From NCBI GenBank assembly GCA_020205615.1, contig CM035170.1, forward strand, positions 122,700,642 to 122,764,641: a stretch of DNA of 64,000 bases, given 5' to 3'. Every line of letters begins with the position of its first letter. The first letter of the stretch is position 1. The notes beneath the pieces were generated by a model. It was not told the DNA's origin and did not search any database. It saw only the letters and a program-made list of their open reading frames with translations. This stretch comes from Panax quinquefolius (taxonomy: Eukaryota; Streptophyta; Magnoliopsida; Apiales; Araliaceae). This document shows, piece by piece, positions 36,890-50,279 of this stretch. Made by a program: the position numbers and the translations under genes.

Positions 36890-37240
36890 ACATAAAATTC
36901 TATGATTTAATTTCTAAAATTAATTCAATTTATATTAAATTTTAAAATTTGAAATTACTTTTAAAAATTGATATTTGAATATAAATTATAAGGCAGTAGA
37001 TAAATTTAAAGGGTCTTTTACACTAATATACAACAATTAAAAAGTAATTACAAAAATAAAACATACACAACATAATTACAAAAATGAAACATACACAACA
37101 TAATTACAAAATTACGTGCTAAAATCACGTGTCATTAACTCCTACACGTCGGTTACCGAATTTCATATTTGAAATTAACCGTTCCTAAAATCATGCAATT
37201 TTGAAATCGGAACAACAGATCAACGACGGAAAAGACAAAC
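36890..37240. other. AT-rich spacer and probable left end of the second MULE
   Basis: It follows the target duplication of the Pack-MULE. From about 37015 the sequence has ATAATTACAAAAATGAAACATACACAAC repeated twice or more, resembling a transposon subterminal region. I could not pin the exact terminus. Confidence 0.4.
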
Positions 37241-37493
37241 AAGACGAAACCGAAGCCTCTTGTCGCGAGTAAACTCTTAATCGGAGAAGACGAAGCCGAT
37301 TGTCTTCGCCGAAGCCTCCTGTCGCGAGTAAACTCTTTATCGGAGAAGACGAAGCCGGTTGTCACGGCACATCTCTAAGATCGAAAATAGCCTCCAAAAT
37401 CAACAACGCCTTCTAGTTCAGTAACCAAATACTGCATTGATTAATTAATACAAGATCAACATCAATTTCAATACAACAATACTGAGGTATGTT
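37200..37493 (+). other. 5' leader exon of the MULE transposase gene with ~57-bp tandem duplication
   Basis: CGAAGCCTCTTGTCGCGAGT ... CGGAGAAGACGAAGCC occurs twice head to tail (about 37249-37365). The stretch ends at a good donor ACTGAG|GTATGTT at 37493. The acceptor CTGTTGACAG at about 47860 would be its partner. No convincing start codon, so it is probably untranslated leader. Confidence 0.45.
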
Positions 37494-37609
37494 ATTTTAA
37501 AATTTACAATCATACATTTACCTATTGTTACAAATGAATTAATGTTTTGGTTACCTTTCTTAGGTTTTTTGCACTTAAAATGATCACACAGTAATAATAA
37601 TGAATGTTT

Positions 37610-37925
37610 TGATTGCAAGATGAATTTGAAAAATTAGTTACTGCTTTCTACATTGGTTACTGCTTAACATTACATTGGTTATTGGTTATGCTGTATTGGT
37701 TACTGCTTAACATTACATTGGTTACTGTCTGATAATGACTTGGTTACTGTGTGTTGCTGCATTGGTTACTGACTAATAATGCTTTTGTTACTGTGTAATA
37801 TTATAATGGTTGCTTATGAAGACTTGGTTACTGACATTGACTAAATTGGTTACCGTCTAACATTGAACTAGTTATTTGGTTACTTAACTATTTATTTGGT
37901 TACTTAACATTACATTGGTTATTGA
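37610..37925 (+). repeat. GGTTACT-type intronic repeat, block 1
   Basis: TTGGTTACTG recurs every 15-35 bp, separated by variable words such as CTTAACATTACA and TGTGTTGCTGCA. The block continues at 43137-43422 and 47599-47858 after the two LTR insertions. Similar blocks fill the later introns (48950-49400 and 50280-50740). Confidence 0.88.
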
Positions 37926-37928
37926 TTA

Positions 37929-40900
37929 TGTGACGACCCCAAAATTAGGTATACATCACCCATCTTGGGTCGTCACTTACATGGTACAAAATTTAAATAC
38001 AACTTATTAACATAACTGCCGTAGGTATAATATTTATATAAACTATGAAGTTTAAATACAAATATCGCTCTACTAGATATTATACAAACTCAAACAAAAA
38101 GTCCTCATTACAAGTTATTATCACACTATTCACGTAATAGTGAGGACTACTAATGCTATCTTCGGGACCATCACTGCTTCCCGACTCGTCTCCAAATTTA
38201 TATTCTCATTTCAAGAGAACACGTTGAAAGAAAGGGTGAGCTCAACTAGCCCAAAGAAGAAATATTATGACTAAGATAATGCGTAATAAATTATCAATAG
38301 TCTTCAACAATGTTAAACCGATAAAATACAATAGACAAACGAGTTTAAGCTCGGTAAATGAATACGCAATCCATTAAAAGAGTCAAGTAGAAAATAAAGT
38401 CTACTATCTTTTAGGTTTAAAAAGTTTTTCATCATCGTTATAAATTGAGACTCACTTTAATAAATATTCCACATCATCGAATCACCCCAGACTCACATAC
38501 CAAGGATATTCTTTAAGATCACGCACCACAATTATTCACGCACTACTGGGCCAAGAATATTTGTGTATTCATTAATGGTCATGATTAGAAGACCAAATTT
38601 TTTTAAATAAAAAGAAATTTCCTTTATTTATTATTTTGAAATAGTAAGGGTTGATTTGATTAATGTGGATAAGAAGGGTTAAATACGCAAATATTTCAAA
38701 ATAAGCAAGTGGGTTATAAAATATTCATTTTTTGGGAATATTCGTTTGGTCGTGGAATATTCAGATCGCTTGGGAATATTCGTCTTTGGTCGTAGAATAT
38801 TCGGTGATCGCTTCAGAATATTCGTCGCATACGCCACCACAATGTGCGTGGCCCCATAACCAAAAGCGATTGGATGAGGAAAACGACAAAGTTTGGGTGG
38901 TTATAAAAAGACCGTAGTTGTTACCGTTAAGATCGTTGAATACCCTATGGTTAAAATACCATGTCGTGGTCGCACAAAGAAGTTATTACCAGGATAAAGA
39001 TTGTGAATTATGATTCGCACGTAAGATGGCACTATTTCAATAATTTTCACAAGAGTTATCGCTCAATATTTTATTTTATTGATTCAATAATTGCCGCGTT
39101 GATATTTTATATTATTGTTGTTCACATCATGACAAAGATTTTCCATTATCGATCAATAATTCATATTATTTGAATAATATTATTAGATAACATTATTGGC
39201 AATGTCTAGAAAGTTCGCTTCAAGGAGAGGTTTGGTCACCTAATCATGCGCCAAGATGAGAGATCCTTATCGAAAGCCCCCTCTTTCCTAGAATGTACTG
39301 GTCATTATAAATGTGATTCTAGAATATTATTTGTGAATAATTAATTATTGATTCATATGATAAGGAAATATTTATTTTATATGAATATAAATGATGGATT
39401 TATTTATGTGGTTATTAATGAAGGAATTAATGTTGAGGTGTTTTATCAAGATTTTATCTGATTGGAGGTATTAAAAATCAAATCGTGGGTTTTGAGATAT
39501 ATCATGGGTTATAATTTTTAATCCGACCGTTGGATTGTGGTAATTTTTGGGTATGTTATACATACATAAGTCGAGTATATGTCCACAAATTTTGAACTGT
39601 TAAAATTCATTTAATGATTTGTTATGAATTTTAAGAGGTGTCTGATTCTAAATTAGGGTTATAATTGATTTTGGTGGAAAATTCTAGAATTGAGTGGGCC
39701 CCACTTGTGGTTGGTGAAGAAATGTGCTGAATTTTATTTCAAATGTGGTGGGTGGCAATAGTAGCAGGTAAAGCCATCGTAGCAGGTCAAGTCGCCGCTT
39801 TGCCACGCTAACATTTTCCTATAAATAGAGGGCTAAGTTAGAATTGAAAATCACACCGTAAACAAAGTTTTTCTCTTCTCTCTATATTATCGAGCGATTT
39901 TATGAGTATTTAGATACTTTGAGAGTTCATTGCTCAAGATAAGTTTCATTCAAAGATCACCCGACCTTCCTTCCGGCATCGATTCTTTGAGGTAGGTGGA
40001 TGTTATTTTCTTCTCAAATGATATTAATTCTTCAATATCATTACTTTGAAATATTGGTTGGTACTTTTTATCAAATTTGGAACTTTTTCATGCTCTAAGT
40101 TCTTATTCATGAGTTACTATTCACGAGTTACTATTCATGAGTTATTATTCACGAAGTTACTATTCACGAGTACTATTCATGAAGCGTGAAAATGTTTTTT
40201 TGTGGAATTTTTATCTTTTGGTGTTTGAGTTACTATTCACGATATGAAGACTATTCACGATAATGACTATTCACGAATATTTAAGATTATTCAATTTAAA
40301 AATGAAAATTTTTCTTTTCGCCTGTAAATATCTATTCCGATACTAGCTTTGATCAGATCCATGTTTTGATCATTCTTGAATTTTACTTCACTATGATTAT
40401 TTATGAAGTATTTTTGAACTCTGATTGTTGAAAAGTACAAATCCATAATATTTGGTCATTTTGTTTCACCGGATTCGCTTCTTTAAAAGTATTTTTCATC
40501 AATTTAAATGATGATAGATTGAATATCTTTCGCCAGAAGGCAAAGATGAATGATTTTCGAAGAATATCTTTGGCCCGTAGGCAAAGATGAATGATTGATC
40601 AAGAATATTAGAAAAAGATGAACGATCGATGAATATCTTTTGGCCTTTAGTGCAAAGATGAATGTGTGTTTAAATGAAACGATCGATCGATGAATATCTT
40701 TGGCCTTTAGTGCAAAGAAAGTGTTGAGATGAACATGACCGATTGATGAATATCTTTTGGCCCAGAAGTAGCAAAGATGAATATTTGATTTGAGATGAAT
40801 ATTGATTGATGTTACAGGATAAAATATTGATGATGGATCGTTAAATCTATAGATTATAGAGATTTCATTCTCTACGTAACTCTTCTATGAATTATTATTT

Positions 40901-43131
40901 TCATTGTGAATATTGATCCGAAACTTGTTGCTCATTGTATTGAATCGTATTTTCCTCGCTTGAGACTAACGATAATTTGTTGTATATTATCTAGTCATAA
41001 CATTTTCATTGGGGCTAGTCGAGCTCACCCTTTTCCTTGTTGTATGTAATGAAGTCAAAGTGGGTAATGGAATGAAGGTTCTAGAGAGTTGTTAAGTCCT
41101 CACCATTATCAGTAAAATAATGTATCAATAAATGATGAGGATTTATTCGAGTATAAATACAAAGATTTAAATCACGCTGATATTATTGTTGTGATAATAA
41201 AGTTGTAGTTGTTTCGTACTCATGTATTTCATGCACTCGTAATGGGTTGGATGGAATGGACCTATTTTGGGTCGTCACAATGATCATGCCAACAATCGCC
41301 CACCAATGCACTACGGCCATCGAGGATTTTATCACATCATTTGTAACATTATAATAATAATAGTCTCGGGTCATAATCATACCAAGTCCATCTACGCACT
41401 ATGAAATTACGATGACTTTCAACATAATATAAACATGAGGATGATGACAATGATATAAGAATTAATAAAACAAGTTCAAGAATTATTTTATGGAATTATT
41501 AACGCCCAAATTAGTAAAATTCAAGAATGATCGTAAGAATATTTCCATGAAAAGATATCGGAAAACGCAAATATCAAGGATATTCTACTAATTTCATGGA
41601 GATATCAAAGTTTTAACCCAACTGGGTATAATAAAGAATGGAATAATAAAGAAATCACCCGCATGCAAAGAGTCAGATGTAAAGTGTTATTCCAATGTAT
41701 GCATGTGAATGTTCAGTGAAATAACAATAAAGATGTTCCAACCGAATAATAAAGATGGAAAAACATCCTGTAAAAACACATGCATGTGATGTTCCAACAA
41801 AATAATAATAAAGATTTTAACCAGTCCTGTAAAACACACGCATGTGATGTTCCAATGTAATAATAAAGATTTTAATGTCGGTGTAAAACAAGCATGTGAT
41901 GTTCCAATGTAATAATAGAAAATGTCACCAAGTATAGGTAAACCACGTGATACAAAAGTTATTCCAATGTAATAATAAGCAATGGAATAACAATAGTTCT
42001 CTTCATGAATAAGAAAGAATAACACCCTTACTTTTGGTAGGAGATGGAATACCGCAAAGAAGGTAAGTAACAAAATACTCTTCTTCTTTTTCTCTTATTC
42101 TTTCTATACTTTCTCTCTATAGCTTGAATGAATTCGTGAAAATAATGAAGCCCTCAGCCTCTATTTATAGAAGATTTCTAGCTTAAGACCGCCGTGTGAA
42201 AAGGCAAGTGGCTTGACGACTAATGATGTGAAAAGAAAAGTGGTTTGACACCGTAATGTGAAACGACAAGTGGTTCGACGCCTTTATAATGTGAAACGAC
42301 AAGTGGTTCGACGTCTGGGTAAAGGTAATTACTATTAACGAAGGTAAATACTATCGACGAAGGTAAATACTATTCACAAGGGTAATTACTATCGACGAAG
42401 ATAATTACTATCGACGAAGGTAAATACTATTCACAAGGGTAATTACTATCGATTTAAGGTAAATACTATCGACGAAGGTGATTACTATTCACAAAGGTAA
42501 TTACTATCGATTTAAGAGACTCTTAGATGATGACATATGAGAGCCCCCATAAAATAATCAAACTTACCACAAATCATAACACATATTTAATCTTTCAACA
42601 ATTATTAATCATTTATAACTTGTCGCCTCAATTATTGATTTAATACTATAACATATTATATGATGATGATAATGTGACAATAATTGAATCAATAATATAA
42701 GAGATATGATGCAAAGAATTATCAGAGCAATAATCGAGCATACCGAGTGACTTCTCACGTAAGCATCAATAATCAATACCGTGTGCTACTACGCAACCAC
42801 GCCAGACATCGCATTTCTTTTACCAACGGGTAGTTCAACAGCTTTTAAATCTGGTAACACCTCCGCCGTTATTTTTATAAAATATTTTTGTCGCTTTTTC
42901 AATCCGACAATAATTCTATTCATGGGGTCCACCAATGATTGAGTCGTTGTCATTTAATATTCCTAAAAAGAATATTCCCCACCAAACTAATATTTTATAA
43001 CAACTTGCATACTTTGCAAAATTTATAAATATTACCCACAACTATAACATTATATCAAATTTATTCCATAATATTCAAAAATAATATTTATAGAAAAATT
43101 CATCTTTATTTATAAAAGTTGGGGTCTTACA
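37929..43131 (-). mobile_element. Family-A solo LTR (A2, about 2.5 kb) interrupted by a family-B LTR
   Basis: The plus-strand ends are TGTGACGACCCCAAAATTAG and AAAAGTTGGGGTCTTACA, flanked by the 5-bp duplication GATTA (37924-37928 and 43132-43136). It is the reverse complement of A1 and A3. Both family-A minisatellites are present inverted (41690-41975 and 42325-42520), with TATAAATAG at plus 42161-42169. It is split by B2 between 38586 and 41280. Confidence 0.88.
38587..41279 (+). mobile_element. Family-B solo LTR (B2, 2.69 kb) nested in LTR A2
   Basis: It starts TAGAAGACCAAATTTTTTTA (one changed TG terminus) and ends CTATTTTGGGTCGTCACA, flanked by the 5-bp duplication ATGAT (38582-38586 and 41280-41284). 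TATAAATAG lies at 39820-39828. It carries the ATTCACGAGTTACT array (40100-40275) and the GAATATCTTTGGCC...GCAAAGATGA array (40525-40790). No internal retrotransposon DNA, hence a solo LTR. Confidence 0.9.
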
Positions 43132-43422
43132 GATTATCTCAGATTGTTATCGCTAACATTACATCGTTACCGCTCTAACTATGTTTATGTTATCGTTTAA
43201 TGTCGACTTCGTTAATGCATAATGGTACTAACTAATGTTGCATTGGTTACTAACTGATAATGACTTAATTACTGTGTGTTGCTGCATTGGTTACTGACTA
43301 ATAATGATTTTGTTACTATGTAATATTATAATGGTTGCTTATGAAGACTTGGTTACTGACATTGGATATATTGGTTACCGGCTAACATTGAACTAGTTAT
43401 TTGGTTACTTAACTAGTTATTT

Positions 43423-46400
43423 TGTAAGGCCCCGAATTTTATGAAATAAAAGTATTCAATTTTTCTTATAATTACTATTCAGTAAATGGTTAAATTGATA
43501 AAAGTTAAAGTTAAGGGTGATATATATATAATTTTTTCAAAATAAGCAAGTGGTTATAAAATACTCATTATTGTCGGGAATATTCGTTTGGTCGTGGAAT
43601 ATTCTTTCTGTCGAGGAATATTCGTATTTATTTGCCAAGCAGACCATTTGTGGGCCCCATAATGTAATAACCGCTTGATGAAGAAAACGAAAAAGGAGTT
43701 TTTATAAATAATAACAGTAATTGTTACTGTTAACATCGTTGGAATACCGGTGGGTAAAGTAAAGTAATACGCGTTGTTGCACAAGTAGAATACCAGATTG
43801 CACAAGATTTTTGAATTATTGATTCTTACGTAAGAAAGCACTACTCAATAATTGTTACAAGAATTATCGCTCAATATTATATTTTATCGATTCAATAATT
43901 TCTACGTTGATATTTTATATTATCGTTGTTTCAAGAATTGTCATTACACAAGATTTTCCATTATCTGAGCAATAATTCATATTATCCCGAATAATATTAT
44001 TGGATAACATTATTGGCAATGTCTAGAAAATTTCGCCTAAAGAGAGGTTTCGTCACCTAATCATAGGCGCCAAGAAGAGAGAGATCCTTATCGAAAGCCC
44101 CCTTTCCGCAGGAACGCCCGGTTGTCACAATATTGTGATTATGTAATATTATTTGTGAATAATTAATTATTGATTTTTATGATGAGGAAAATATTTATTT
44201 TATGTGGACATAGATGGAGGAAATTTTTAATGTGACAATTGTTGAAAATTAATATTTTATCTTTTTCTCGATAAAATAATTTATTTAAATATATTATTTT
44301 AATAATATATTAACGGGTGATATTTTTATAATGAATGTGGGATATATGAGTATATGAGGAGGAAGAGTATTTTGTGGTAATAAATGTTTAACACATATTT
44401 TTGTGTGTCAGGACACAATTATCGATCAAATTTGATTATAACCTATAAAATCACCCGCTTCAGGATTCTCGGTCAATTTTGTTTGGAATTTGGAAAACTT
44501 TCTTCTTCAAAGTTGTACAGAATTGAATTTCCTATAAAAACTCGCGAGATTCGAATTTTCTGATAAAAGGGCTATTTATTATGAATTATTGAAGTTCTGA
44601 AGTTCCGAAATAATTGATTTTTGAAAGTTTTAATTATTTTTATTTACAAAAACGTGTTTTTCATTTTGTTTTCCTCATTTAACATGTGATAGGGTCTGAG
44701 TTCAGATGGTAAAACATGCGTATGAAGTTTTGGAAAAAATATAATAATATTTAATAAATTTTTCGCTTTTGGTGTTCTAAAGATTTTCCTATAAATAGGT
44801 GCTTAGGTTAGAATTGAAAATCACACCGTAAATTAAAGTTTTCTCTCTATATTATCGAGCGTATTCTTGTGAGTATTTTGAGTATACTTTGAGTGTTGCT
44901 ATATTTGCAAGTTCGCTCAAATAAGTTATTCTAATTAGAAGTATCGCTTTTTGAGGTAAGTGGATAGTAAGTGGATTTTAAGTGGTTATTATGTTTTTAG
45001 TTTCGAAATTTTTTTTGAACCTTCAAAAATTCTGGAAAAATTTGAAATGATATTTTGATGAGTTTTGTAGAGTGTGTCCAAAATGGCAATTTTGGATGTA
45101 TAGATTAGAGTTATGGATTTTATGAGAAAAGACTATTTTAAAAGTAACTATTTATAACTCCTTGTGATTAACTCCAAAATTGATGAAATTTTTATTGGGA
45201 GTACATCTATATAATATCAGTATACCATGTAAATTTTAGAATTTTTGGATAAAAGTATAATTTATGATAAATGTTTAAATATTCGGTGGTTTTGGCTATA
45301 TGAAAAATAGTAAATGAATTTTAAAATTTTGAGAAAAATATATGTTCAATATGGGACTATGTTATGCTAAATCCCAGAAAAGAAATATTTTGGAACTGAT
45401 TTGGTATTTTCATGAAAATATTCTAGTTATGAGTAAATGAATTAAATATGTTATATGAAGTAAGAAAATTGGAAAATATGATTTTATGGCTCGAGAATCA
45501 TATACGAGGTATATGCAGATTTTTGATGAGAGTTTTGGTTATTGGTGATGAAATTTTATGAGTTTGGCATTTTATGATGATTAAATGCATTAATTAGTAA
45601 AGTGTAAACAATTTAATTAAATTGTTTATAAGTTTTAGAAATGATTAAAATATTATTGTAATATTAATAATATTAGATTATGAGATTTCTAAGTGATTTA
45701 TAACATTTGGATTAAGGTGTTATAAATATGGATATGAATTTTATTATGAAACTTTATCTTTTCGTGTCGAGGTTACTTACGCACGATACTGCATTTACGC
45801 ATTTAACACGGGTACTATTCACGACAAATTGATTTCTTCTCCCGACCAAATTATCGTTGATTTATGAATCTTACTCTTGAAATTAAAACCATGTTTTGAT
45901 TATATTATTTTTATATAACATTCTTATAACCCTAATGATAATATTTCTTTCGACTTGAGTGTAAAGATGGGTAGATTATTGGTATGATCGTGACTATAGG
46001 TTCTCTTTCGCCAAGAGTGCAAAAGTTGAATTGTTGATCGGTATGATCATGACCATTGAATTTACAATTGAATATTTTTAGCTTAAGTGCAAAGGTGAAT
46101 CGATCAACATGGTTATAATTATTGTTATATAACTTCAAATGATTATGTATTTCTTTGATATATGAATATCTTGGCTCGTCAGTGCAAAGATGACTTGTTG
46201 ATGAATATCTTAAATTCGTAGTGCAAAGATGAATTATTGATGAATATCTTTTGCTCGAATGCAAAGACGACCTGTTGTTGAATATCTTTAGCCTGAAGTG
46301 CAAAGATGAATTATTGATGAATATCTTTCGCTCGTAATGCAAAGATGACTGTTGTTGAATATCTTTTACCGTAGTGTAAAGATGAATCTGTTGATGAATA

Positions 46401-47593
46401 TCTTTGGCCCGTGGTGCAAAAGATGAATTTATTAGTATGATGATTATGAACAAGAACTCGTGATTTGGTATAACCATGATATTTGATGTTTCGTAAAGAC
46501 AGTGATGAAAATTATCTTCATCCCGGATGAGAAGAGAATTTAGAATCACAATTATGATTATGAGTTATTCATATGATTGTGGAAAGGAACTGTTGATTGA
46601 TGTTACTGTGGATAAAATATTGTTGGTGGACTTTAACGTGGAGAGAAGACAATAGACTTTATAGTCTATTTCGACTTTTTAATGGATCGCTCGTTCACCG
46701 CAACTACGGTTGAAAAGTTTTATCATCTACCATATGTTCTAAATCTCTTATTTATTATTGATGAAGACTATTGATAATTTATGTATCTTTAGTTATAATA
46801 TTCTTTATCGAAAGCTAGTTGTGTTTCACCCTTTTGTTTCACAATTTCTTTCGTGTAATAAAAGTGTATCCGGGTCGAATGGGATAACAAGGAATAGAAT
46901 CATGGTCTATAGTTGTTGAGGTTCTCCCTAAAGAGTATGGAAATAATTTTATTGAGGACTTTAGTGTGTTGATTTTATACATCATTTAATAGTTATTTTG
47001 GTGAATTAAATAGGGTGAGAAAGTAACCCAACTTTGGAAGGGTGTTTTGTCACTATCATACAAGATGTCTAATAACATACAAACTCGTGTTATCATAAGA
47101 CACGGTTGTGCTCATCCACTTGCTGAGTATACTTACAAGCACTACCTATATAATCTTGGTGTTTGTTTGGAGTATAATACCCAATTAGAGATAGTGGAGA
47201 TAATGATATGTCAAGAGAAGACTCGCCATTGGGAAGAATATGATAGTAATCTTCTCGCTTTTTCTTTTGGGGTCTATTGGGTCAACCAAGGATAATTTCG
47301 TGGCCATATGATATCTACCATAACCTAAAAGCATGGCCTCCCATGTACGAAGGTTTCTTGAGCACTTCCCAAAGATTCTAATTTCTAAAACAGCTTTTTG
47401 ACTATACCTTTATGTAAGGTGTCATTGTGACGTCTACACTGCTTGGTATATATTTGTATCCAAACTCACAAAGATATGTGTTGTTGTATTTTGCACGACA
47501 ATTGTTGTAATAAAGTTGTAGTTGTTTTTCGTACCATATATTTGGCGACTCAGAATGGGTTGGATGGAATGGACCTATTTTGGGGGCGTTACA
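43423..47593 (+). mobile_element. Family-C solo LTR (C2, 4.17 kb) in the MULE intron
   Basis: It starts TGTAAGGCCCCGAATTTTAT and ends CTATTTTGGGGGCGTTACA, with the 5-bp duplication TATTT (43418-43422 and 47594-47598). It matches C1 along its length, including TATAAATAG at 44790-44798 and the GCAAAGATGA array (46165-46435). The short ATTCACGAGTTACT array has shrunk to one unit. It carries a small open frame (47065-47295), disrupted in C1. Confidence 0.88.
47065..47295 (+). CDS. Small open frame in LTR C2 (76 codons), unknown
   Basis: ATG 47065 opens 76 codons beginning MSNNIQTRVIIRHGCAHPLA and ending in TAA. The same frame starts in LTR C1 at about 35857 but is broken there by small indels near 35960. 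The two copies otherwise align closely. I know of no family it belongs to. It may be chance, or a remnant of a gene fragment picked up by the LTR. Confidence 0.25.
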   Translation: MSNNIQTRVIIRHGCAHPLAEYTYKHYLYNLGVCLEYNTQLEIVEIMICQEKTRHWEEYDSNLLAFSFGVYWVNQG

Positions 47594-48949
47594 TATTTGG
47601 TTACTTAACATTATATTGGTTATTCATTATGTTGTATTGGTTACTGCTTAACATTACAGTGGTTGTCTGTATTGCATTGGTTACTAATTGATAATGACTT
47701 GGTTACTGTGTGTCATTTCATTAGTTACTGACTAATAATGATTTTGTTACTGTGTAATAGTATAATGCTTACTTATGAAGACTTGGTTACTGACTAATGC
47801 TAAATTGGTTACCATCTAACACTGATTTGGTTACTTACCAATACTTACTCTGTTGACAGACAACGGAGTTGATTCCAGTTGTACTTTATTTCAACGGCAC
47901 ATGGGCTGATAGTAACCAATACACAAAATTTGAAGTTACCGGCATACTAGTTCCATCAACAAGTTCGTTTAAAGAAATGCTAACCAAAATATGCAGTGCA
48001 TTACGGCTAGACACAAACGCAAGAAACATTGTCGATAAAATTTCAGATTAGAAGCGACATTCCACCTATCATTATATCAGATGAATCAACCTTACAATTC
48101 TTTCTGGAAATGAGTAGGAAATCTGATGAACAAGGTAAATTCCCACTGATTGTGGATATTGAACACATAATGGGACGCACAACAATCTTGCATAATTTGA
48201 CAAATATAGAAGAATCTATAATTCACGATGTAATGCCAATCAGATCAACACAAAGGAATTCAGCACTAGTTCCACTAGCAAGACAAGAATGCCAATTTAG
48301 AACGCAATATGTTGATCAGCTTGCAATGGAAAATTATTGAACAACAACGAGACATACAACATGACAAATCATACGCGGAATAAGGATATGATGATGTAAT
48401 ATCGGATCCGAATGAACGTGATGTAAAATTACATCAAACTTACAAAGACAAAAAAATCCTATCACAAGCTATGAGGCTGCATTCGATAAAAAAAAACAGA
48501 CAACACAAAGTCCAACGAACTTGTTATAGAGACTTTGTGCTAGTGTGCGTATACGATGAAAATTGCAAATGGAAGATGAGAGCATCAAGTTTCTGATAAA
48601 ACAGTATGTTCAAGGTGAGAGAATTCAACGACATCCACACTTGTTGTTTAATTAATGTATTGTTGGGAGACCACATGTGCAAATAGTGAGTTGGTCGTTG
48701 AACGATAATGCAAAAAATAACAGATTTGAAGAAAATATACACACCAACTGATATTGTGGAAGACATGATGTCAGAATATAATGTGTCTATCTCTTACCAA
48801 AAAGCATGGAGATCGAAGGAAAAAGCGTTGGAAAAAGTGAGAGGAAATCCACACGACTACTCACTCATCCCATCATGGTTACACATGTTGAAGAAAACAA
48901 ATCCAGGTAAGACTTTAAAACATCTTATTGGTTTTACATCATTAGACAG

Positions 48950-49400
48950 TAACCAATATGATGTTACACAGTAACCAATACATCATTACACATTAGAAGG
49001 TTACCATTGTAAAATTTGGTTACTGCTTAATGCTGTCTTGGTTAGCTTCATGCAACATGTTGTTCGCTTCTAATCGTTAGTTACTAAGCATGTGGTTACC
49101 GCTTCAATGCTATATCAAGTTCGCCTAATGTCAATGCACCGTTACTAAGCATGTGGTTAAAAAAATAGTATTATCCAGTAACCAATTAAGTATTATACAG
49201 TAACCAATACACCTTTTGACATTATATGTGTTAGTATGTATGTTTAGTTACTAAACCTTTATACAATTTGTATACGGTTATTATACATGTTTGGTTACCT
49301 TAATATGTGTGTTTAGTTACTAAATGTAGTATACAAGTTGTATACCATTAACCACATGAACGGTTACCGATAACTAGTAATTTGGATATTGTATACTACT
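48950..49400 (+). repeat. GGTTACT-type intronic repeat, block 2
   Basis: An intron of the MULE transposase with repeated TTGGTTACTG, AGTAACCAATA (inverted) and ATGTGGTTACCG motifs. Both orientations of the motif occur here, unlike block 1. Confidence 0.85.
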
Positions 49401-50279
49401 TGTAATTCTAATGATAATGTTGATTTTCATATCAGGTTCCGTCACAGCCCTTGAGTTGGAAACAAATGGCCGTTTCAAGTATCTATTATTTGTCATTGGA
49501 GCGTCCATTCAAGCATGGCACCATTGTTTTCCAATCATTGTAATCGATGGCACGTTCATACAATCAACTTACTTGGGACACTATCGATAAGAAGCACACA
49601 AGATGCAAACCGAAACATTATTCCGATTGTTTTTTCAGTTGTTGACAGCGAAAATGAAATGTCTTGGAGATGGTTTTTCATAAATTTGAGAATTGTTTGT
49701 GGAGTTAGGGAAGGTCAATGTATTGTTTCAGACAGGCATGAAGCCATTATATAAGGACTGAATTTTGTGTTTTCGGATATCATGCATGGTTCCTTCACAT
49801 ATCATATACTGAAAAATATAAAAAACAAATTCAAAAAGAAAGGAGAAGAAGTTAAACAGGCTTACAACGGGTTTCAGTAGAGCTTATAATCATTGAACAA
49901 TTCAACAAACACATGGCTGAACTTGATGCCATTGATAATCGAATAAGGACATATCTGGAGGAAGAGGTCAGATTGGATAAGTGTACCAGGCTCCATGGGA
50001 CTGTAAGTAGGTACTCAACAATGACTTCAAACACAGCCGAATCTATTAACAATGCAATCAAGTTTATCAGGGATCTTCCAGTTGCGTCAATGATTGAATG
50101 CCTACGTTGTCTGGTTCAGAGATGGTATTTCACAAACAAACAAGCAACCATATCAACATTCACAACTCTTTCCACAACGGCTGAGAGAAGGTTACAATCT
50201 AATATCTTTAAATCAAAGATACTTAAGGTAATTAATACTTGATTTAAATTATTGCATCCTAATTTACATTTGCAACTTA

